Shown here piece after piece: positions 25,636-35,023 of a stretch of 64,000 nucleotides of DNA. Positions within the stretch are counted from its first letter, which is position 1; each line of letters begins with the position of its first letter. The stretch is from Bacillota bacterium (GTDB lineage: Bacteria; Bacillota; Ch66; Ch109): contig JABLWZ010000021.1 in the NCBI GenBank assembly GCA_013178275.1, positions 1 to 64,000 of the forward strand, written 5' to 3'. The translations under genes and the position numbers were made by a program. The notes below the pieces were generated by a model, which saw only the letters and a list, made by a program, of their open reading frames with translations, searched no databases and was not told the origin of the DNA.

Positions 25636-25679
25636 AAAAAGCCCCCCGATGTTCCACGTGGAACATCGGGGGGCTTTTT
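25636..25679 (-). terminator. parB terminator with parS site 2 at its centre
   Basis: A perfect 44-bp palindrome. The outer arms AAAAAGCCCCCCGA/TCGGGGGGCTTTTT make a textbook intrinsic terminator on both strands, and the central 16 bp (25650-25665) is TGTTCCACGTGGAACA, the same parS core as site 1. It lies 10 bases downstream of parB, so ParB binding and parB transcript ending share one DNA element. Confidence 0.88.
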
Positions 25680-25688
25680 AGTTATTTA

Positions 25689-26573
25689 CTATTCTATTCC
25701 CAGCAGGTCGGCCAGGCGGCTTATGTCTTCTGGGCTCTGCAGGTCGATCTCTATCCGCCCCCGGCCCCGCGGAGACCACTTTATCTTCACCCTGGTGTTC
25801 AGGGTCTTCTGCCACCTCGTCTCGATCTCCCTGAACTCGCTCCGGGTAATCACTCCATCGGGTTCCATATCCAGGTCAGCCCGCCGCTTCTTTTCGTCTT
25901 CGGGTTCCGGGTCTGACTTTTGCCCCCAGACCAGTTCCTCCAGCTCCCGTACCGACATCTCCTTTTCCTTCGCCAGCTGTCCCAGCTTAACCATGTTCTC
26001 CCCGGTGTTCACTCCCAGAAGCACCTTGGCGTGACCCATGGTCAGGTTCCCTTCCCGCACCAGGTTCTTGATTATATCGGGGAGCGCCAGCAGCCGCAGG
26101 GTGTTCGCGATATGTGAGCGGCTCTTCCCCAGCTTCTTGGCCAGGTCTTCCTGGGTTAGGCCGTGGGCTACTGTCAGCTCACGGTAGGCCTCCGCCTCTT
26201 CGATCGGGTTAAGCCCCTCTCTTTGGATGTTCTCGACCAGAGCCAGTTCTCGGGCCTCGGCGTCCCCGCTCTCCCTTATGACGGCCGGTATCCTCTCCAT
26301 TCCCAGTGCGGTACAGGCCCGCAACCGCCTCTCGCCAGCGATCAGCTGATACTTCCCCTCCTCCAGCCGGCGAACCACTATCGGCTGCACCACGCCGTGC
26401 TCACGGATAGATGCCGCGAGTTCGGCCAGTTTCTCCTCCGCGAATCCCTTTCTTGGCTGGTGGGGGCTGATGGCGATACGGTCGATCTGGATATCGACCA
26501 AACCGCTTTCCGGTTCGCTGCCGATGCCTGGCAGCAGGGATTCCAGCCCTCTGCCCAATCCTCGCTTACTCAT
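25689..26573 (-). CDS. parB: Chromosome-partitioning protein ParB/Spo0J
   Basis: A 294-aa CTP-dependent DNA clamp that loads at parS and spreads to organise the origin. ISPHQPRKGF, the GERRLRA CTP-binding motif (about residue 80), ENIQREGLNPIEEA and the helix-turn-helix TQEDLAKKLGKSRSHIANTLRLL are in canonical order, with the C-terminal dimerisation domain after a charged linker. Its start overlaps the parA stop by eight bases. Two matching parS sites lie downstream. Confidence 0.95.
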   Translation of the reverse strand: MSKRGLGRGLESLLPGIGSEPESGLVDIQIDRIAISPHQPRKGFAEEKLAELAASIREHGVVQPIVVRRLEEGKYQLIAGERRLRACTALGMERIPAVIRESGDAEARELALVENIQREGLNPIEEAEAYRELTVAHGLTQEDLAKKLGKSRSHIANTLRLLALPDIIKNLVREGNLTMGHAKVLLGVNTGENMVKLGQLAKEKEMSVRELEELVWGQKSDPEPEDEKKRRADLDMEPDGVITRSEFREIETRWQKTLNTRVKIKWSPRGRGRIEIDLQSPEDISRLADLLGIE

Positions 26574-27327
26574 TGGCCAGCACCTCCTTCGCCAGGTCTA
26601 GATAAACCTCTGCCCCTCTCGACTTGGGATCGTAGAGCAGGACCGGCTGTCCATGGCTGGGAGCCTCGCTGAGCCGAACGTTTCTGGGCACCACGGTGGA
26701 AAAGACCTTTTCCTTGAAGTATCGCTTGACCTCCTCCGCCACCTGGACCGCCAGATTGGTGCGGGCGTCGAACATGGTCAGCAGCACCCCTTCCAGGTCC
26801 AGGTTGGCGTTCAGGTGCCGGCGAACCAGCTGCACGGTGTGCATCAACTGCCCCAACCCCTCCAGGGCGTAGTACTCACATTGGATGGGAATCAACAGTC
26901 GGTCGGCCGCGGTCAGGGCATTGATGGTCAGAAGGCCCAGGGACGGTGGACAGTCTATCAGCACGTAATCAAAGGCGTCCTTTATCTTTTCCAGGGCGCG
27001 CTTCAGTTTTCCTTCGCGTGCTATCGCGCTGACCAGCTCGATCTCGGCGCCGGCCAACTGCAAGGTGGCGGGAATCAGCAGCAGGTCCTTGATGGCGGTC
27101 TCCAGCATGACCTCCTCCATCCCGATCCCGTTGACCAGGACGTCGTAGACGCAGTGCTCGATGCTCTGCCGATTGGCGCCCAGTCCGCTGGTGGCATTCC
27201 CCTGTGGGTCGATATCCACCACCAGCACCCGTCTCCCGTTTTGGGCCAGGCTGGCCCCCAGGTTCACCGCGGTGGTGGTCTTGCCCACCCCCCCTTTTTG
27301 ATTGGCTACGGCAATAACCTTACCCAT
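26566..27327 (-). CDS. parA: Chromosome-partitioning ATPase ParA/Soj
   Basis: 253 aa. The deviant Walker A KGGVGKTTTAVNLG is at residues 11-24, with DIDPQGNATSGLG (Walker A') and the DCPPSLGLLTINAL block (Walker B) following. It binds ATP and DNA, works with ParB in origin segregation, and in Firmicutes Soj also regulates DnaA. First gene of the parAB pair. Confidence 0.96.
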   Translation of the reverse strand: MGKVIAVANQKGGVGKTTTAVNLGASLAQNGRRVLVVDIDPQGNATSGLGANRQSIEHCVYDVLVNGIGMEEVMLETAIKDLLLIPATLQLAGAEIELVSAIAREGKLKRALEKIKDAFDYVLIDCPPSLGLLTINALTAADRLLIPIQCEYYALEGLGQLMHTVQLVRRHLNANLDLEGVLLTMFDARTNLAVQVAEEVKRYFKEKVFSTVVPRNVRLSEAPSHGQPVLLYDPKSRGAEVYLDLAKEVLANE

Positions 27328-27355
27328 TCATTACCTCTCCCTCTGTTTTACGATC

Positions 27356-28294
27356 CTAGCGGCCTCTTTTGGGTTTGCCCGGTGGCTTTCTTTTACCACT
27401 TGACTTGGGAAAACGCAGGGTAATTTCTCGCCATCCGTCCTTTTCTCTTTCCTCCCAGGAGGCGTCTATGCCTTCCTTTTTGATCTCCTGTACCCGGCGC
27501 TGCAGCTGCGACAGTATGCTGGAGATGTTGGGCGGCCTCTTCTCCCCCCGCTTTTTGGTCTCGGCCGCAGGGGCCGATGGCTTTTCTTCTTTTTCCTCCC
27601 CGGCTTTGCCGGTTCCAGTATTAACCAGGGTCTCTATCCCTCGGGAAATACCCTGGGACCACTCGTCAACCATTATCTCGGTCTCTTTTACGGTCAGGTC
27701 CTGCTCGTAAATCGCTCTCAACGCTGCGAGCTGAACCGCGGTGCCTTCAAGGCGGAGCAGCGATCTAGCGTGCCGCTCCGATACCCGGCTCCAGTCGATG
27801 CTTTCCTGTACGATTTCGGGCAGCCTCAGCAGCCGAAGTTTGTTGGCGATGGCGGACTGGCTTTTCCCGATGCGGGTAGCCAGTTCCTCCTGGGTGAGCC
27901 CGAATTCCCCCAGCAGCATGGCGTAACCTTTGGCCTCTTCCAACCAGTTCAGGTCTTTGCGCTGCAGGTTTTCGATCAGGCATATCTCCGCCGCCCGGCT
28001 GTCGTCCAGGTTGCGTACGATGGCTGGAATTTTGGTCATTCCCAGGCTTACGCAGGCCTTCAGCCGTCTTTCCCCTGCGACCAGTTCAAAATGAGGGCCG
28101 ATCTTCCTCACCACGATCGGCTGGATGATCCCCACCCGTTCTATCGAGCGGGCCAGTTCATCCAATTCGGCTTCTTCAAACTCTTTCCGGGGTTGATAAG
28201 GACTGGGGTGGATTTCGGAGACCCTTATCTCTTCTACTGGCTCCATCTCTATTCTTCCGCCCTTGCCCAGCAGGCGGCTAAACCGTTCCCGCAT
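27356..28294 (-). CDS. noc: Nucleoid occlusion protein Noc (ParB paralogue)
   Basis: 312 aa. The ParB core is complete: SPYQPRKEF, VAGERRLKAC, ENLQRKDLNWLEEA and the HTH TQEELATRIGKSQSAIANKL. The N-terminal MRERFSRLLGKG matches the membrane-targeting amphipathic helix of Noc (FSRFFG in Bacillus), which is absent from ParB. Noc binds NBS sites on the chromosome and blocks Z-ring assembly over the nucleoid. The C-terminal third is a charged linker followed by a dimerisation region. Position upstream of parA and next to rsmG is as in Bacillus. Confidence 0.88.
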   Translation of the reverse strand: MRERFSRLLGKGGRIEMEPVEEIRVSEIHPSPYQPRKEFEEAELDELARSIERVGIIQPIVVRKIGPHFELVAGERRLKACVSLGMTKIPAIVRNLDDSRAAEICLIENLQRKDLNWLEEAKGYAMLLGEFGLTQEELATRIGKSQSAIANKLRLLRLPEIVQESIDWSRVSERHARSLLRLEGTAVQLAALRAIYEQDLTVKETEIMVDEWSQGISRGIETLVNTGTGKAGEEKEEKPSAPAAETKKRGEKRPPNISSILSQLQRRVQEIKKEGIDASWEEREKDGWREITLRFPKSSGKRKPPGKPKRGR

Positions 28295-28726
28295 TTTTCC
28301 ACCACCTTCTGCTTTACCTCAAACCCCGGTGATTATCAAGGAGTCCTGCTATATGTATAAATAGAAACTAAAATCACAGTTTTATCCAAATCTACTATTC
28401 GCTCTTTAGTATTAATCTCCTGCAAAAAAGAAGGCCGGTCTGTTTTTTCGAAGTTTTTCCGGCTGATTTTTTCTAATTTTTAGTTGGCCTCCGGTCATCT
28501 GAACCGGGAAATTTCCTTGGATCCGCCCAAACTCGTCCAGGCGCGCGAGAATGCCTCTGGGCCGCAGCCGGTTTTTTTTGTGGAGGTTTCCCTTTCTTCC
28601 GGTTTCAAGGGGTCTCTGGGCGGATTCTCGCGGCTGGTGGTCGGAGGGTAATTTGGAGTGGCGCTGCTTCAAGTTGATGGGTTAAATTGAAAGGTTCGGT
28701 CGTGAAAATTTTTGGGGGCACCTGGT
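28295..28726. other. Intergenic stretch between noc and rsmG
   Basis: A 432-base gap. It holds the noc leader (GAAGGTGGTGG before the ATG) and several poly-T tracts, including a CCGCAGCCGG-T8 near 28561. I see no gene or recognisable RNA. Confidence 0.4.
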
Positions 28727-29440
28727 TTATTTCCAGAGCGGCCGTTTCTGTGGAATTCCATTTCGCCGGGGGTACCTTTCCGGGGTCGGTCTGCTTTTTT
28801 CGATCACCAGCAGGTAGTGGTCAGCCCCGGTGTGGTCCTTGACCGGGACGGCCCGCTGCAGCACGCCGCCCAGCTGTTCCAGTCCAGGTCCCGCGGTTCG
28901 GGCCTCCCTCTCCCCGGTCTCGCCCCGCTGGGCGAGCAGCCTACCCCCTACCTTCAGGAGCGGCAGGCACAGCTCGGCCACCACCGCCAGCGATCCAACG
29001 GCGCGGGCGGTTGCGTGGTCGTATGATTCCCTGTTCCCATCGCGGCCGGCCTCTTCTGCCCGCAGGTTTAATACCTGTGTCCCGTTCAGCCCGAGCAGTC
29101 CGATTACCTGTTCCAGAAAAGCGGCCTTCTTTGCCGTGGCCTCCATCAGGGTCAGGTCGATATCCGGGCGCGCTATTTTTATCGCCAGCCCGGGGAACCC
29201 GGCCCCGGCCCCGACGTCGATCAGGCTTCCGCTTCCTATGTAGGGGCAGCAGGTCCAGGAGTCTATGAAGTGCCTGACCGCTGCCTCTGTTTCTTCGATG
29301 ATGCGGGTCAGGTTGAAGTGCTGCCCCTGCTCTCTCAGCACCCGCAGGTAGGCCTCCACCTGGGCCTGCTGCTCGCCGCCGAGTTCGATCCCCAGGCGCC
29401 GGGCCTCCTGTATCAGCAATCCTCGGGTCTTCTCCTGCAT
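28727..29440 (-). CDS. rsmG: 16S rRNA (guanine-N7) methyltransferase RsmG (GidB)
   Basis: 237 aa. Methylates G527 of 16S rRNA. The SAM site DVGAGAGFPGLAIKIARPD is at about residues 76-94 and DHATARAVGSL near 140. It starts four bases after the mnmG stop, in the usual mnmE-mnmG-rsmG operon order. Confidence 0.94.
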   Translation of the reverse strand: MQEKTRGLLIQEARRLGIELGGEQQAQVEAYLRVLREQGQHFNLTRIIEETEAAVRHFIDSWTCCPYIGSGSLIDVGAGAGFPGLAIKIARPDIDLTLMEATAKKAAFLEQVIGLLGLNGTQVLNLRAEEAGRDGNRESYDHATARAVGSLAVVAELCLPLLKVGGRLLAQRGETGEREARTAGPGLEQLGGVLQRAVPVKDHTGADHYLLVIEKSRPTPERYPRRNGIPQKRPLWK

Positions 29441-29444
29441 GCCC

Positions 29445-31361
29445 TTACCCCACTTCCGGCGCGGCTGATCCGCGTCTACGCTGCTCGACCTGCACCAGCA
29501 GCACCGCCAGGTCAGCGGGTGATACGCCGGCGATGCGGCCCGCCTGCCCTATGGTCTCGGGCTGGAATTGGGCCAGCTTCTGCCGGGCCTCGTTGGAGAG
29601 CCCGCTCATCAGGTGATAAGGGAGTCCGGCGGGTATCTTCTTGTCCTCCAGCTTTTCGAAACGCTCCACCTGCTCCCGCTGCTTCTTGATGTAACCGGCG
29701 TACTTTATCTCGGTCTCCAGTTCATCGATTATTTCCCGGGTTATAATGTCGTTCTCCGGCCGAATGTCCGCCAAGGCCCTCTCCCTCAGGTCCGCAAGCC
29801 TTATCTCGGGCCGCCGCACCAGCTCCCACAGGGGGGTGGCCTGCCTTATCTCTGAGCTGTTGTTTTTCTTCAGCCACTCCTGCCAGTCCGCGTCGGCCGG
29901 GCTGACCCGGGTGGCCTTCAGCCACTCCCTTTCCTGTTCCATGGCGGTCTTTCTCCGGATATAGGAATCCCAACGCCGTTCGTCGACCAGCCCCACCTGC
30001 CGTCCCTTTTCGGTCAGCCGCATGTCGGCGTTGTCTTCCCGCAGCAGCAGCCGGTACTCGGCCCGGGCGGTCATGATGCGGTACGGCTCGTAGTTCTCCT
30101 TGGTCACCAGGTCGTCGATCAGGACCCCGATATAGGCGTCGGAACGCTTGATGACCAGCGGCTCCTCCTCCTTGATCAGCCGGGCGGCGTTGATCCCCGC
30201 CACGATCCCCTGGGCCGCGGCCTCCTCGTAACCCGAGCTTCCCACCATCTGCCCCGCGGCAAACAGGCCCGAAACGTCGCGTGCTTCGAGGGTCAGCTTC
30301 AACTGGCTCCCCTTCAGGTAGTCGTACTCTATGGCGTAACCGGGGCGTATCATCTTCACGTTTTCCAGCCCCGGCAGGGTCTGCAGCATCTTTACCTGGA
30401 CGTCCTCGGGCAGGCTGGTGGACATCCCCTGGACATACATCTCGTTGGTGTTCTGCCCTTCCGGCTCGATAAATACCTGGTGGTTCTCCTTTTTATCGAA
30501 CTGCACCACCTTGACCTCTATGGATGGGCAGTAGCGCGGTCCCACCCCCTTGATCTCACCGCTGTAGAGCGGGGCCCGGTACAGGTTCTCCCGGATTATC
30601 TCGTGGGTCCGCTGGCTGGTATAGGTGAGCCAGCAAGGCACCTGCGTTCGATCGGGAAACGGCCGGTTCAGGTAGGAAAAGCACCACCCCTCGGGGTCCC
30701 CCGGCTGCTCCGTCATGCGGGTCACGTCTATGCTGCGGCGGTCCACCCTCGCCGGGGTGCCGGTCTTGAATCGCTCCAGGGTCAGGCCCAGGTCCCGCAG
30801 GCTGTCTGCCAGCCCCACCGAGGGGAAGTTTCCGTGCGGCCCGCTGTCGTAGGCAACGTCACCGATAATCACCCGGCCCCGCAGGTAGGTTCCGGTGGCT
30901 ATCACTACCGCCCGGCACTCGTAGACCGCGCCGGTGCGGGTAACCACCCCCGCCACCCGGTTGTTCTTGACCAGGATGCGCTCGATGGTGGCCTGCTTCA
31001 GGTCGAGCCGCTCCTGGTTCATGACCGTGCGCAGCATCTCCTTCTGATACTCCTTTTTATCGGCCTGGGCGCGGAGCGCCCGCACCGCCGGCCCCTTGCC
31101 GGTGTTTAGCCGCCGTACCTGGATGAAGGTCTTGTCTATGTTCAGTCCCATTTCTCCGCCCAGGGCGTCTATCTCCCGGACCAGGTGCCCCTTGGCCGGG
31201 CCGCCGATCGCCGGGTTGCAGGGCATCAGGGCCAGGTTTTCCAGGTTGACCGTAAACAGCACGGTCTGGCAGCCCATCCGCGCACTGGCCAGGGCCGCCT
31301 CGCAGCCGGCGTGTCCCGCCCCCACCACCGCGACCTCGTATTTGCCCGCCTTGAACTCCAT
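29445..31361 (-). CDS. mnmG: tRNA uridine-34 5-carboxymethylaminomethyl synthase subunit MnmG (GidA)
   Basis: 638 aa. A FAD protein that with MnmE modifies wobble uridine of tRNA. The dinucleotide fold [19 protein letters not shown] is at the N-terminus; [12 protein letters not shown] and the [11 protein letters not shown] block follow, and the C-terminal helical MnmE/tRNA-binding region is complete. Ten bases separate it from mnmE. Confidence 0.96.
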   Translation of the reverse strand: MEFKAGKYEVAVVGAGHAGCEAALASARMGCQTVLFTVNLENLALMPCNPAIGGPAKGHLVREIDALGGEMGLNIDKTFIQVRRLNTGKGPAVRALRAQADKKEYQKEMLRTVMNQERLDLKQATIERILVKNNRVAGVVTRTGAVYECRAVVIATGTYLRGRVIIGDVAYDSGPHGNFPSVGLADSLRDLGLTLERFKTGTPARVDRRSIDVTRMTEQPGDPEGWCFSYLNRPFPDRTQVPCWLTYTSQRTHEIIRENLYRAPLYSGEIKGVGPRYCPSIEVKVVQFDKKENHQVFIEPEGQNTNEMYVQGMSTSLPEDVQVKMLQTLPGLENVKMIRPGYAIEYDYLKGSQLKLTLEARDVSGLFAAGQMVGSSGYEEAAAQGIVAGINAARLIKEEEPLVIKRSDAYIGVLIDDLVTKENYEPYRIMTARAEYRLLLREDNADMRLTEKGRQVGLVDERRWDSYIRRKTAMEQEREWLKATRVSPADADWQEWLKKNNSSEIRQATPLWELVRRPEIRLADLRERALADIRPENDIITREIIDELETEIKYAGYIKKQREQVERFEKLEDKKIPAGLPYHLMSGLSNEARQKLAQFQPETIGQAGRIAGVSPADLAVLLVQVEQRRRGSAAPEVG

Positions 31362-31370
31362 GCCTACCCC

Positions 31371-32744
31371 CTACTTCCCGATGCAGAAATCTCTAAAGAT
31401 GCGTTCGATCACCTGTTCGCTCACGGTTTCCCCGGTTATCTCCCCCAGTGCCTCCAGGGTCTCTCGCAGGTCCACCAGGGCGCACTCCAGCGGCAGTCCC
31501 TCTCCCAGCGCGGCTTGCGCCTCGCCCAGGCCCGCCACCGCCCTTTCCAGGGCGTCTTCCTGCCGGGCGTTGCTTATCAGCCACTGGTTTTCATCCCCGG
31601 TCCCGCCAAGCACCTTATGCAGCACAGCCTCTTTTATCTCGTCGATCCCCCGGCCTTCTTTGACCGAGGCCCAGATAATCTTCTCACCAGAAAAATAATC
31701 CAATACCTGCCGTTCGTCAATCACCTGCTGCTCCAGGTCGGTCTTGTTAATGACCACCAGCAGCTCCATGCCCCGTACCAGGTCTATCACGATCAGGTCC
31801 TCCCGGTTGATGCCCGCCGCCGCGTCGAAGACCACGATGGTCAGGTCACCGCGCCGCAGCATCTCCCTGGCCTTGTCGACCCCGATCCGCTCCACCAGGT
31901 CGACCGTTTCCCTTATCCCGGCGGTGTCCACCAGCCGCAGCGGCACTCCCCGCACGGTCACTTCCTCTTCGATCAGGTCGCGCGTGGTGCCCGGAATATC
32001 GGTTACAATCGCGCGCTCCTCCCCGATCAGCGCGTTCCAGAGGCTCGACTTTCCCACGTTGGGGCTTCCGACGATCACGACCCGGATCCCCTCGCGGGCC
32101 GCCCGGCCTCCCCGCGCGCCATCCAGCAGCGTTTCGCCCGCCTTTTTTATCTCCTGCAGCCCTTCCTTCCAGTCCTCATCCACTTCCACCTCTTCTGGGA
32201 AGTCGATCCACGCCTCCATGGCGGCGATTATCCCGGTCAGGTCGTCCTGCAGGGCCTGGACCCGCTGGTTGAGCTGGCCCTCCATCCTCCTCAGGGCCAA
32301 CCGGCGGGCGGCGTCTCCCCTGGCGCGTATCAGGTCGATGACCGCCTCCGCCTGGGACAGGTCCTGCTTGCCGTTTAAAAAGGCGCGTTTGGTGAACTCG
32401 CCCGGCTCGGCCATCCGTGCCCCCGCCCTGAGCACCGCGCGCAGCACCTCCTGGCTCACCAGCAGCCCTCCGTGGCAGTGTATCTCTACCACGTCCTCCC
32501 CGGTGTAGCTGCCCGGCTCGCGCATCATCACCGCCATCACGTCGTCGATCTTCTCACCCGCGTTACGGTCCCAGACCTCTGCCCGGTACAGGCGGTGGCT
32601 TTCCCAGTACTCCGGGGCTTTCCTGCCCTTCAATACCTGGGCCGCTATCCCCGGGGCGTTTTTCCCCGAGACCCGGATGACAGCTATAGCCGCTTCCCCG
32701 TATGCGGTGGCGATCGCCGCTATGGTGTCTTCCAGCACCTTCAT
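31371..32744 (-). CDS. mnmE: tRNA modification GTPase MnmE (TrmE)
   Basis: 457 aa. N-terminal tetrahydrofolate-binding domain (TIAAIATAYGEAAIAVIRVSG), then a helical domain holding a Ras-like G domain at about 220-375 (GSPNVGKSSL, DIPGTTRD, DTAGIRE, NKTD) and the C-terminal CIGK whose cysteine is essential in this family. It partners MnmG. A terminator separates it from jag upstream. Confidence 0.96.
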   Translation of the reverse strand: MKVLEDTIAAIATAYGEAAIAVIRVSGKNAPGIAAQVLKGRKAPEYWESHRLYRAEVWDRNAGEKIDDVMAVMMREPGSYTGEDVVEIHCHGGLLVSQEVLRAVLRAGARMAEPGEFTKRAFLNGKQDLSQAEAVIDLIRARGDAARRLALRRMEGQLNQRVQALQDDLTGIIAAMEAWIDFPEEVEVDEDWKEGLQEIKKAGETLLDGARGGRAAREGIRVVIVGSPNVGKSSLWNALIGEERAIVTDIPGTTRDLIEEEVTVRGVPLRLVDTAGIRETVDLVERIGVDKAREMLRRGDLTIVVFDAAAGINREDLIVIDLVRGMELLVVINKTDLEQQVIDERQVLDYFSGEKIIWASVKEGRGIDEIKEAVLHKVLGGTGDENQWLISNARQEDALERAVAGLGEAQAALGEGLPLECALVDLRETLEALGEITGETVSEQVIERIFRDFCIGK

Positions 32745-32782
32745 CCCCCCGGTTCCAATCCCTTTTATCCTGCCGATAGAGT

Positions 32783-32815
32783 AAAAAGCCGCTAGTCCTG
32801 TATACCCTAGCGGCT
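32783..32815 (-). terminator. Terminator between jag and mnmE
   Basis: AGCCGCTAG and CTAGCGGCT form a 9-bp stem with an 11-nt loop; on the minus strand TTTTT follows. Confidence 0.72.
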
Positions 32816-32847
32816 CGTCGTTTTCCTGCTCAACGGTGTTTCCGGCC

Positions 32848-33480
32848 CTATTTTTTCGGAGATATGACCACCTTGCGGTACGGCTCGTTGCCCTGGCTGA
32901 AGGTATACACCGACGGGTCGTTCTGGAGCGCGGTATGGATCACTCTTCTTTCCTGGGGATTCATGGGTTCCAGCACCACGTGCTTGCGGGTCCGCTTCAC
33001 CTTGTCGGACAGCCGCTGCGCCAGTCTGACCAGGGTCTCCTCCCGGCGGCGCCGGTACTCCTCGACATCCAGTACAAATCGGATCCGCTTTTCGGTCCGC
33101 CTGTTTACCACCAGATTGACCAGATACTGAAGCGCGTCAAGGGTGTCGCCTCTCCGTCCGATCAGTATCCCCAGTTCCGGGCCGTGGAAGCTTATGTGGT
33201 ACTGCTCGTCCCCGCCCTCGACCTGTATATCCGCCTTAACCCCCATGTTTTCGAATACCTCTTTCACAAACCCTACCGCGATCTTATCGGGGGTTATCTT
33301 CTCCGTCAGGCGAACTTTGGCCTGGCGGTTTCCTATCAAACCAAAGAGGCCCTTGTTGGGCTCTTCCAGCACCTCGACTTCGACGTCTTCGCGCTGCAGG
33401 CCCAGCTCCGCCAATCCGAAACCGACGGCCTCGTCCACGGTCCGCCCCGCGCTTTCGATGGTCTTTAGCTCTTGGTTCAT
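32848..33480 (-). CDS. jag: RNA-binding protein Jag/KhpB (SpoIIIJ-associated)
   Basis: 210 aa. Jag_N domain at residues 1-50, KH domain with GxxG as IGRRGDTLDALQYLVN (about 113-128) and the R3H domain (LVRLAQRLSDKVKRTRKHVVLEPMNPQERRVIH). Binds RNA and affects cell-wall and division control in Firmicutes. It overlaps yidC by four bases. Confidence 0.92.
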   Translation of the reverse strand: MNQELKTIESAGRTVDEAVGFGLAELGLQREDVEVEVLEEPNKGLFGLIGNRQAKVRLTEKITPDKIAVGFVKEVFENMGVKADIQVEGGDEQYHISFHGPELGILIGRRGDTLDALQYLVNLVVNRRTEKRIRFVLDVEEYRRRREETLVRLAQRLSDKVKRTRKHVVLEPMNPQERRVIHTALQNDPSVYTFSQGNEPYRKVVISPKK

Positions 33481-34265
33481 TTCTTGTGCTTATCCCCCTT
33501 TTTCGGTTTCGCTTCTTCCTCTGGCGGGGCTGCGGGAGTACCCGCCGGAACGGGCTTTTTCTTCTTGTTGATGTAGATCTGCTGCAGCGCTCCCAGTGCG
33601 CTGAACATTACCCAGTAGATGGCCAGCCCGGCCGGCAGGTTCATGGATATCCCACCGATGAAAAGGGGCATGGTCCACAGCATGGCGCGCTGGGTCGGGT
33701 CGTCCTTTGACGCCGTGCTCACCCACTGCTGCCAGAAGGTAGCGCTGGCTACCAGAAGAGCCATTATGGATAAAGTGATCGTCATGCTGCCGAATGCGAA
33801 CTGCAGAGGAAATCCAGCGATGTTTATCGCTCTGTCCGCCTCGGTGATGTTGAGTATCCAGAGGAACTTCAATGCTCCCGGGGGTAAATTCGGCATAGTT
33901 TCAATAAAACTCGGCAGTTTTAACAGTGCCGAATAAAAAGCGATCAGGATCGGCATCTGGATTAAGAGCGGGAGGCAGCCCGCCAGCGGATTGATCTTCT
34001 TCTCCTTGTACAGTTCCATCGTCGCTTTTTGGAGCTTCTCGGGGTTCTTACGGTACTTCTCCTTCAGCTCGTTGATATGCGGCTGCAGCTCCTGCATGGC
34101 TTTTATCGACGCGAGCTGCTTCACGGTCAGCGGGTAGAGAACAATCTTAAAGACCAGCGTTATCAGCACTATGGCGAGCCCAAAATTGGCGAATCCCATT
34201 GCCGCTGTCGCGTAGTAGAACATCTGGATGACGTAGACGAAACCCTCAACAAATTGTGACCACAA
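33477..34265 (-). CDS. yidC: Membrane protein insertase YidC/SpoIIIJ
   Basis: 262 aa. The 60 kDa inner-membrane insertase core: first helix FANFGLAIVLITLVFKIVLYPLT, the cytoplasmic coiled-coil hairpin (KAMQELQPHINELKEKYRKNPEKLQ) and three later helices, ending in a Lys/Pro-rich tail. It begins directly at the first helix with no lipoprotein signal, unlike Bacillus SpoIIIJ, but like many clostridial homologues. TTG start with AGGA eight bases upstream. Confidence 0.93.
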   Translation of the reverse strand: MWSQFVEGFVYVIQMFYYATAAMGFANFGLAIVLITLVFKIVLYPLTVKQLASIKAMQELQPHINELKEKYRKNPEKLQKATMELYKEKKINPLAGCLPLLIQMPILIAFYSALLKLPSFIETMPNLPPGALKFLWILNITEADRAINIAGFPLQFAFGSMTITLSIMALLVASATFWQQWVSTASKDDPTQRAMLWTMPLFIGGISMNLPAGLAIYWVMFSALGALQQIYINKKKKPVPAGTPAAPPEEEAKPKKGDKHKK

Positions 34266-34388
34266 ATCGATCGTCCTGCAGTTTTCCCCGTTTACAGGGA
34301 TCTTACAGGATTCACCTCCCCCTGTATTCTATAACCACCGGACGTCCAGCCGTCCGTTATTGTTTCCAAAAGCATCGTCTTCTTTGCC

Positions 34389-34598
34389 TCAGGGAACCGG
34401 GTCGTATCCGTATCCCCCGCCTGGTCGGCATCGCAGTATCCTCGCCATCCCCATCCGAATTCCTTTGGCTGCCCCGTACTTATCCACCGCTTCGATGGTG
34501 TACTGTGAACAGGTGGGGATAAATCTGCAACTGGGCATCGTCCAGGAGGAGATCAACACCTGATAAAGCCTGATCAAAGCTATTGCCAGCCTTTTCAC
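34389..34598 (-). CDS. yidD: Membrane protein insertion efficiency factor YidD
   Basis: 69 aa. Family motif CRFIPTCSQYTIEAVDKYGAAKG with its three conserved cysteines and the RILRCRPGGGYGYDPVP ending. GTG at 34598 is five bases after GGGAGG; an earlier GTG overlaps that ribosome site. Lies between rnpA and yidC as usual. Confidence 0.93.
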   Translation of the reverse strand: MKRLAIALIRLYQVLISSWTMPSCRFIPTCSQYTIEAVDKYGAAKGIRMGMARILRCRPGGGYGYDPVP

Positions 34599-34620
34599 CG
34601 TCACCTCCCGCCTGCCCCCT

Positions 34621-34956
34621 TTAAAGCAGCTTTCCTTTCAGGCAAAGCCTTTCCAGGTCCTTTTTGATATCCGCATACTCCGCCTTATCGCTGCCCCGGC
34701 GGCCTATCACCACCAGGTCCCACTGCCGCTCCATACGCTGGTCGATCTCTCTGCAGGCCTCGCGCAGTTTTCGCTTCACCAAGTTTCGGGTCACCGCCCC
34801 CCCTACCCGCTTGGAGACTACAATACCCCAACGGGTCATTGGGGCATCTCCCGGCAGATAATGGATGGTGGCAAAGCGTCCGTTGATCCAGATACCCTTT
34901 TTCAGGACCTTTTTTATGTCCTTATCCTTGTTCAGTCGCTTCGCTCGCTGCAGCAG
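34621..34956 (-). CDS. rnpA: Ribonuclease P protein component, start codon non-canonical
   Basis: The RnpA signature RNLVKRKLREACRE is near residue 60 and the family N-terminal region (KRLNKDKDIKKVLKKG) is clearly present in frame, upstream of the only ATG at 34839. No ATG, GTG or TTG exists between that region and the in-frame stop, so translation must start at CTG (34956 or 34953), ACG (34962) or similar; AGGAAAGG lies about 12 bases before the CTG. From CTG 34956 the protein has 111 aa, the normal size. It matures tRNA 5' ends with the RNase P RNA. Confidence 0.88.
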   Translation of the reverse strand: MLQRAKRLNKDKDIKKVLKKGIWINGRFATIHYLPGDAPMTRWGIVVSKRVGGAVTRNLVKRKLREACREIDQRMERQWDLVVIGRRGSDKAEYADIKKDLERLCLKGKLL

Positions 34957-35002
34957 TTGCGTTACACGCCTTTCCTGAAACCCGATCCCTTATATAGAAA
35001 GA

Positions 35003-35023
35003 AAGGCCACCAACAGTGGCCTT
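35003..35023 (-). terminator. Attenuator-type hairpin between rpmH and rnpA
   Basis: AAGGCCAC and GTGGCCTT with a 5-nt loop; its first arm on the minus strand overlaps the rpmH stop codon, and TCTTTCTAT follows. It probably lowers rnpA expression relative to rpmH. Confidence 0.6.

Noticed and set aside
28412-28672. Open frame of 86 codons on the minus strand between noc and rsmG
   Set aside because: No ribosome site, and very basic composition with no recognisable domain; more likely non-coding.
31185-32378. 397-codon open frame on the plus strand across mnmG and mnmE
   Set aside because: It covers two certain minus-strand genes and has no motif or ribosome site of its own.
32970-32990. CACCACGTGCTT as a third parS site
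   Set aside because: It has the CACGTG centre only; the flanks do not match and it is inside jag.
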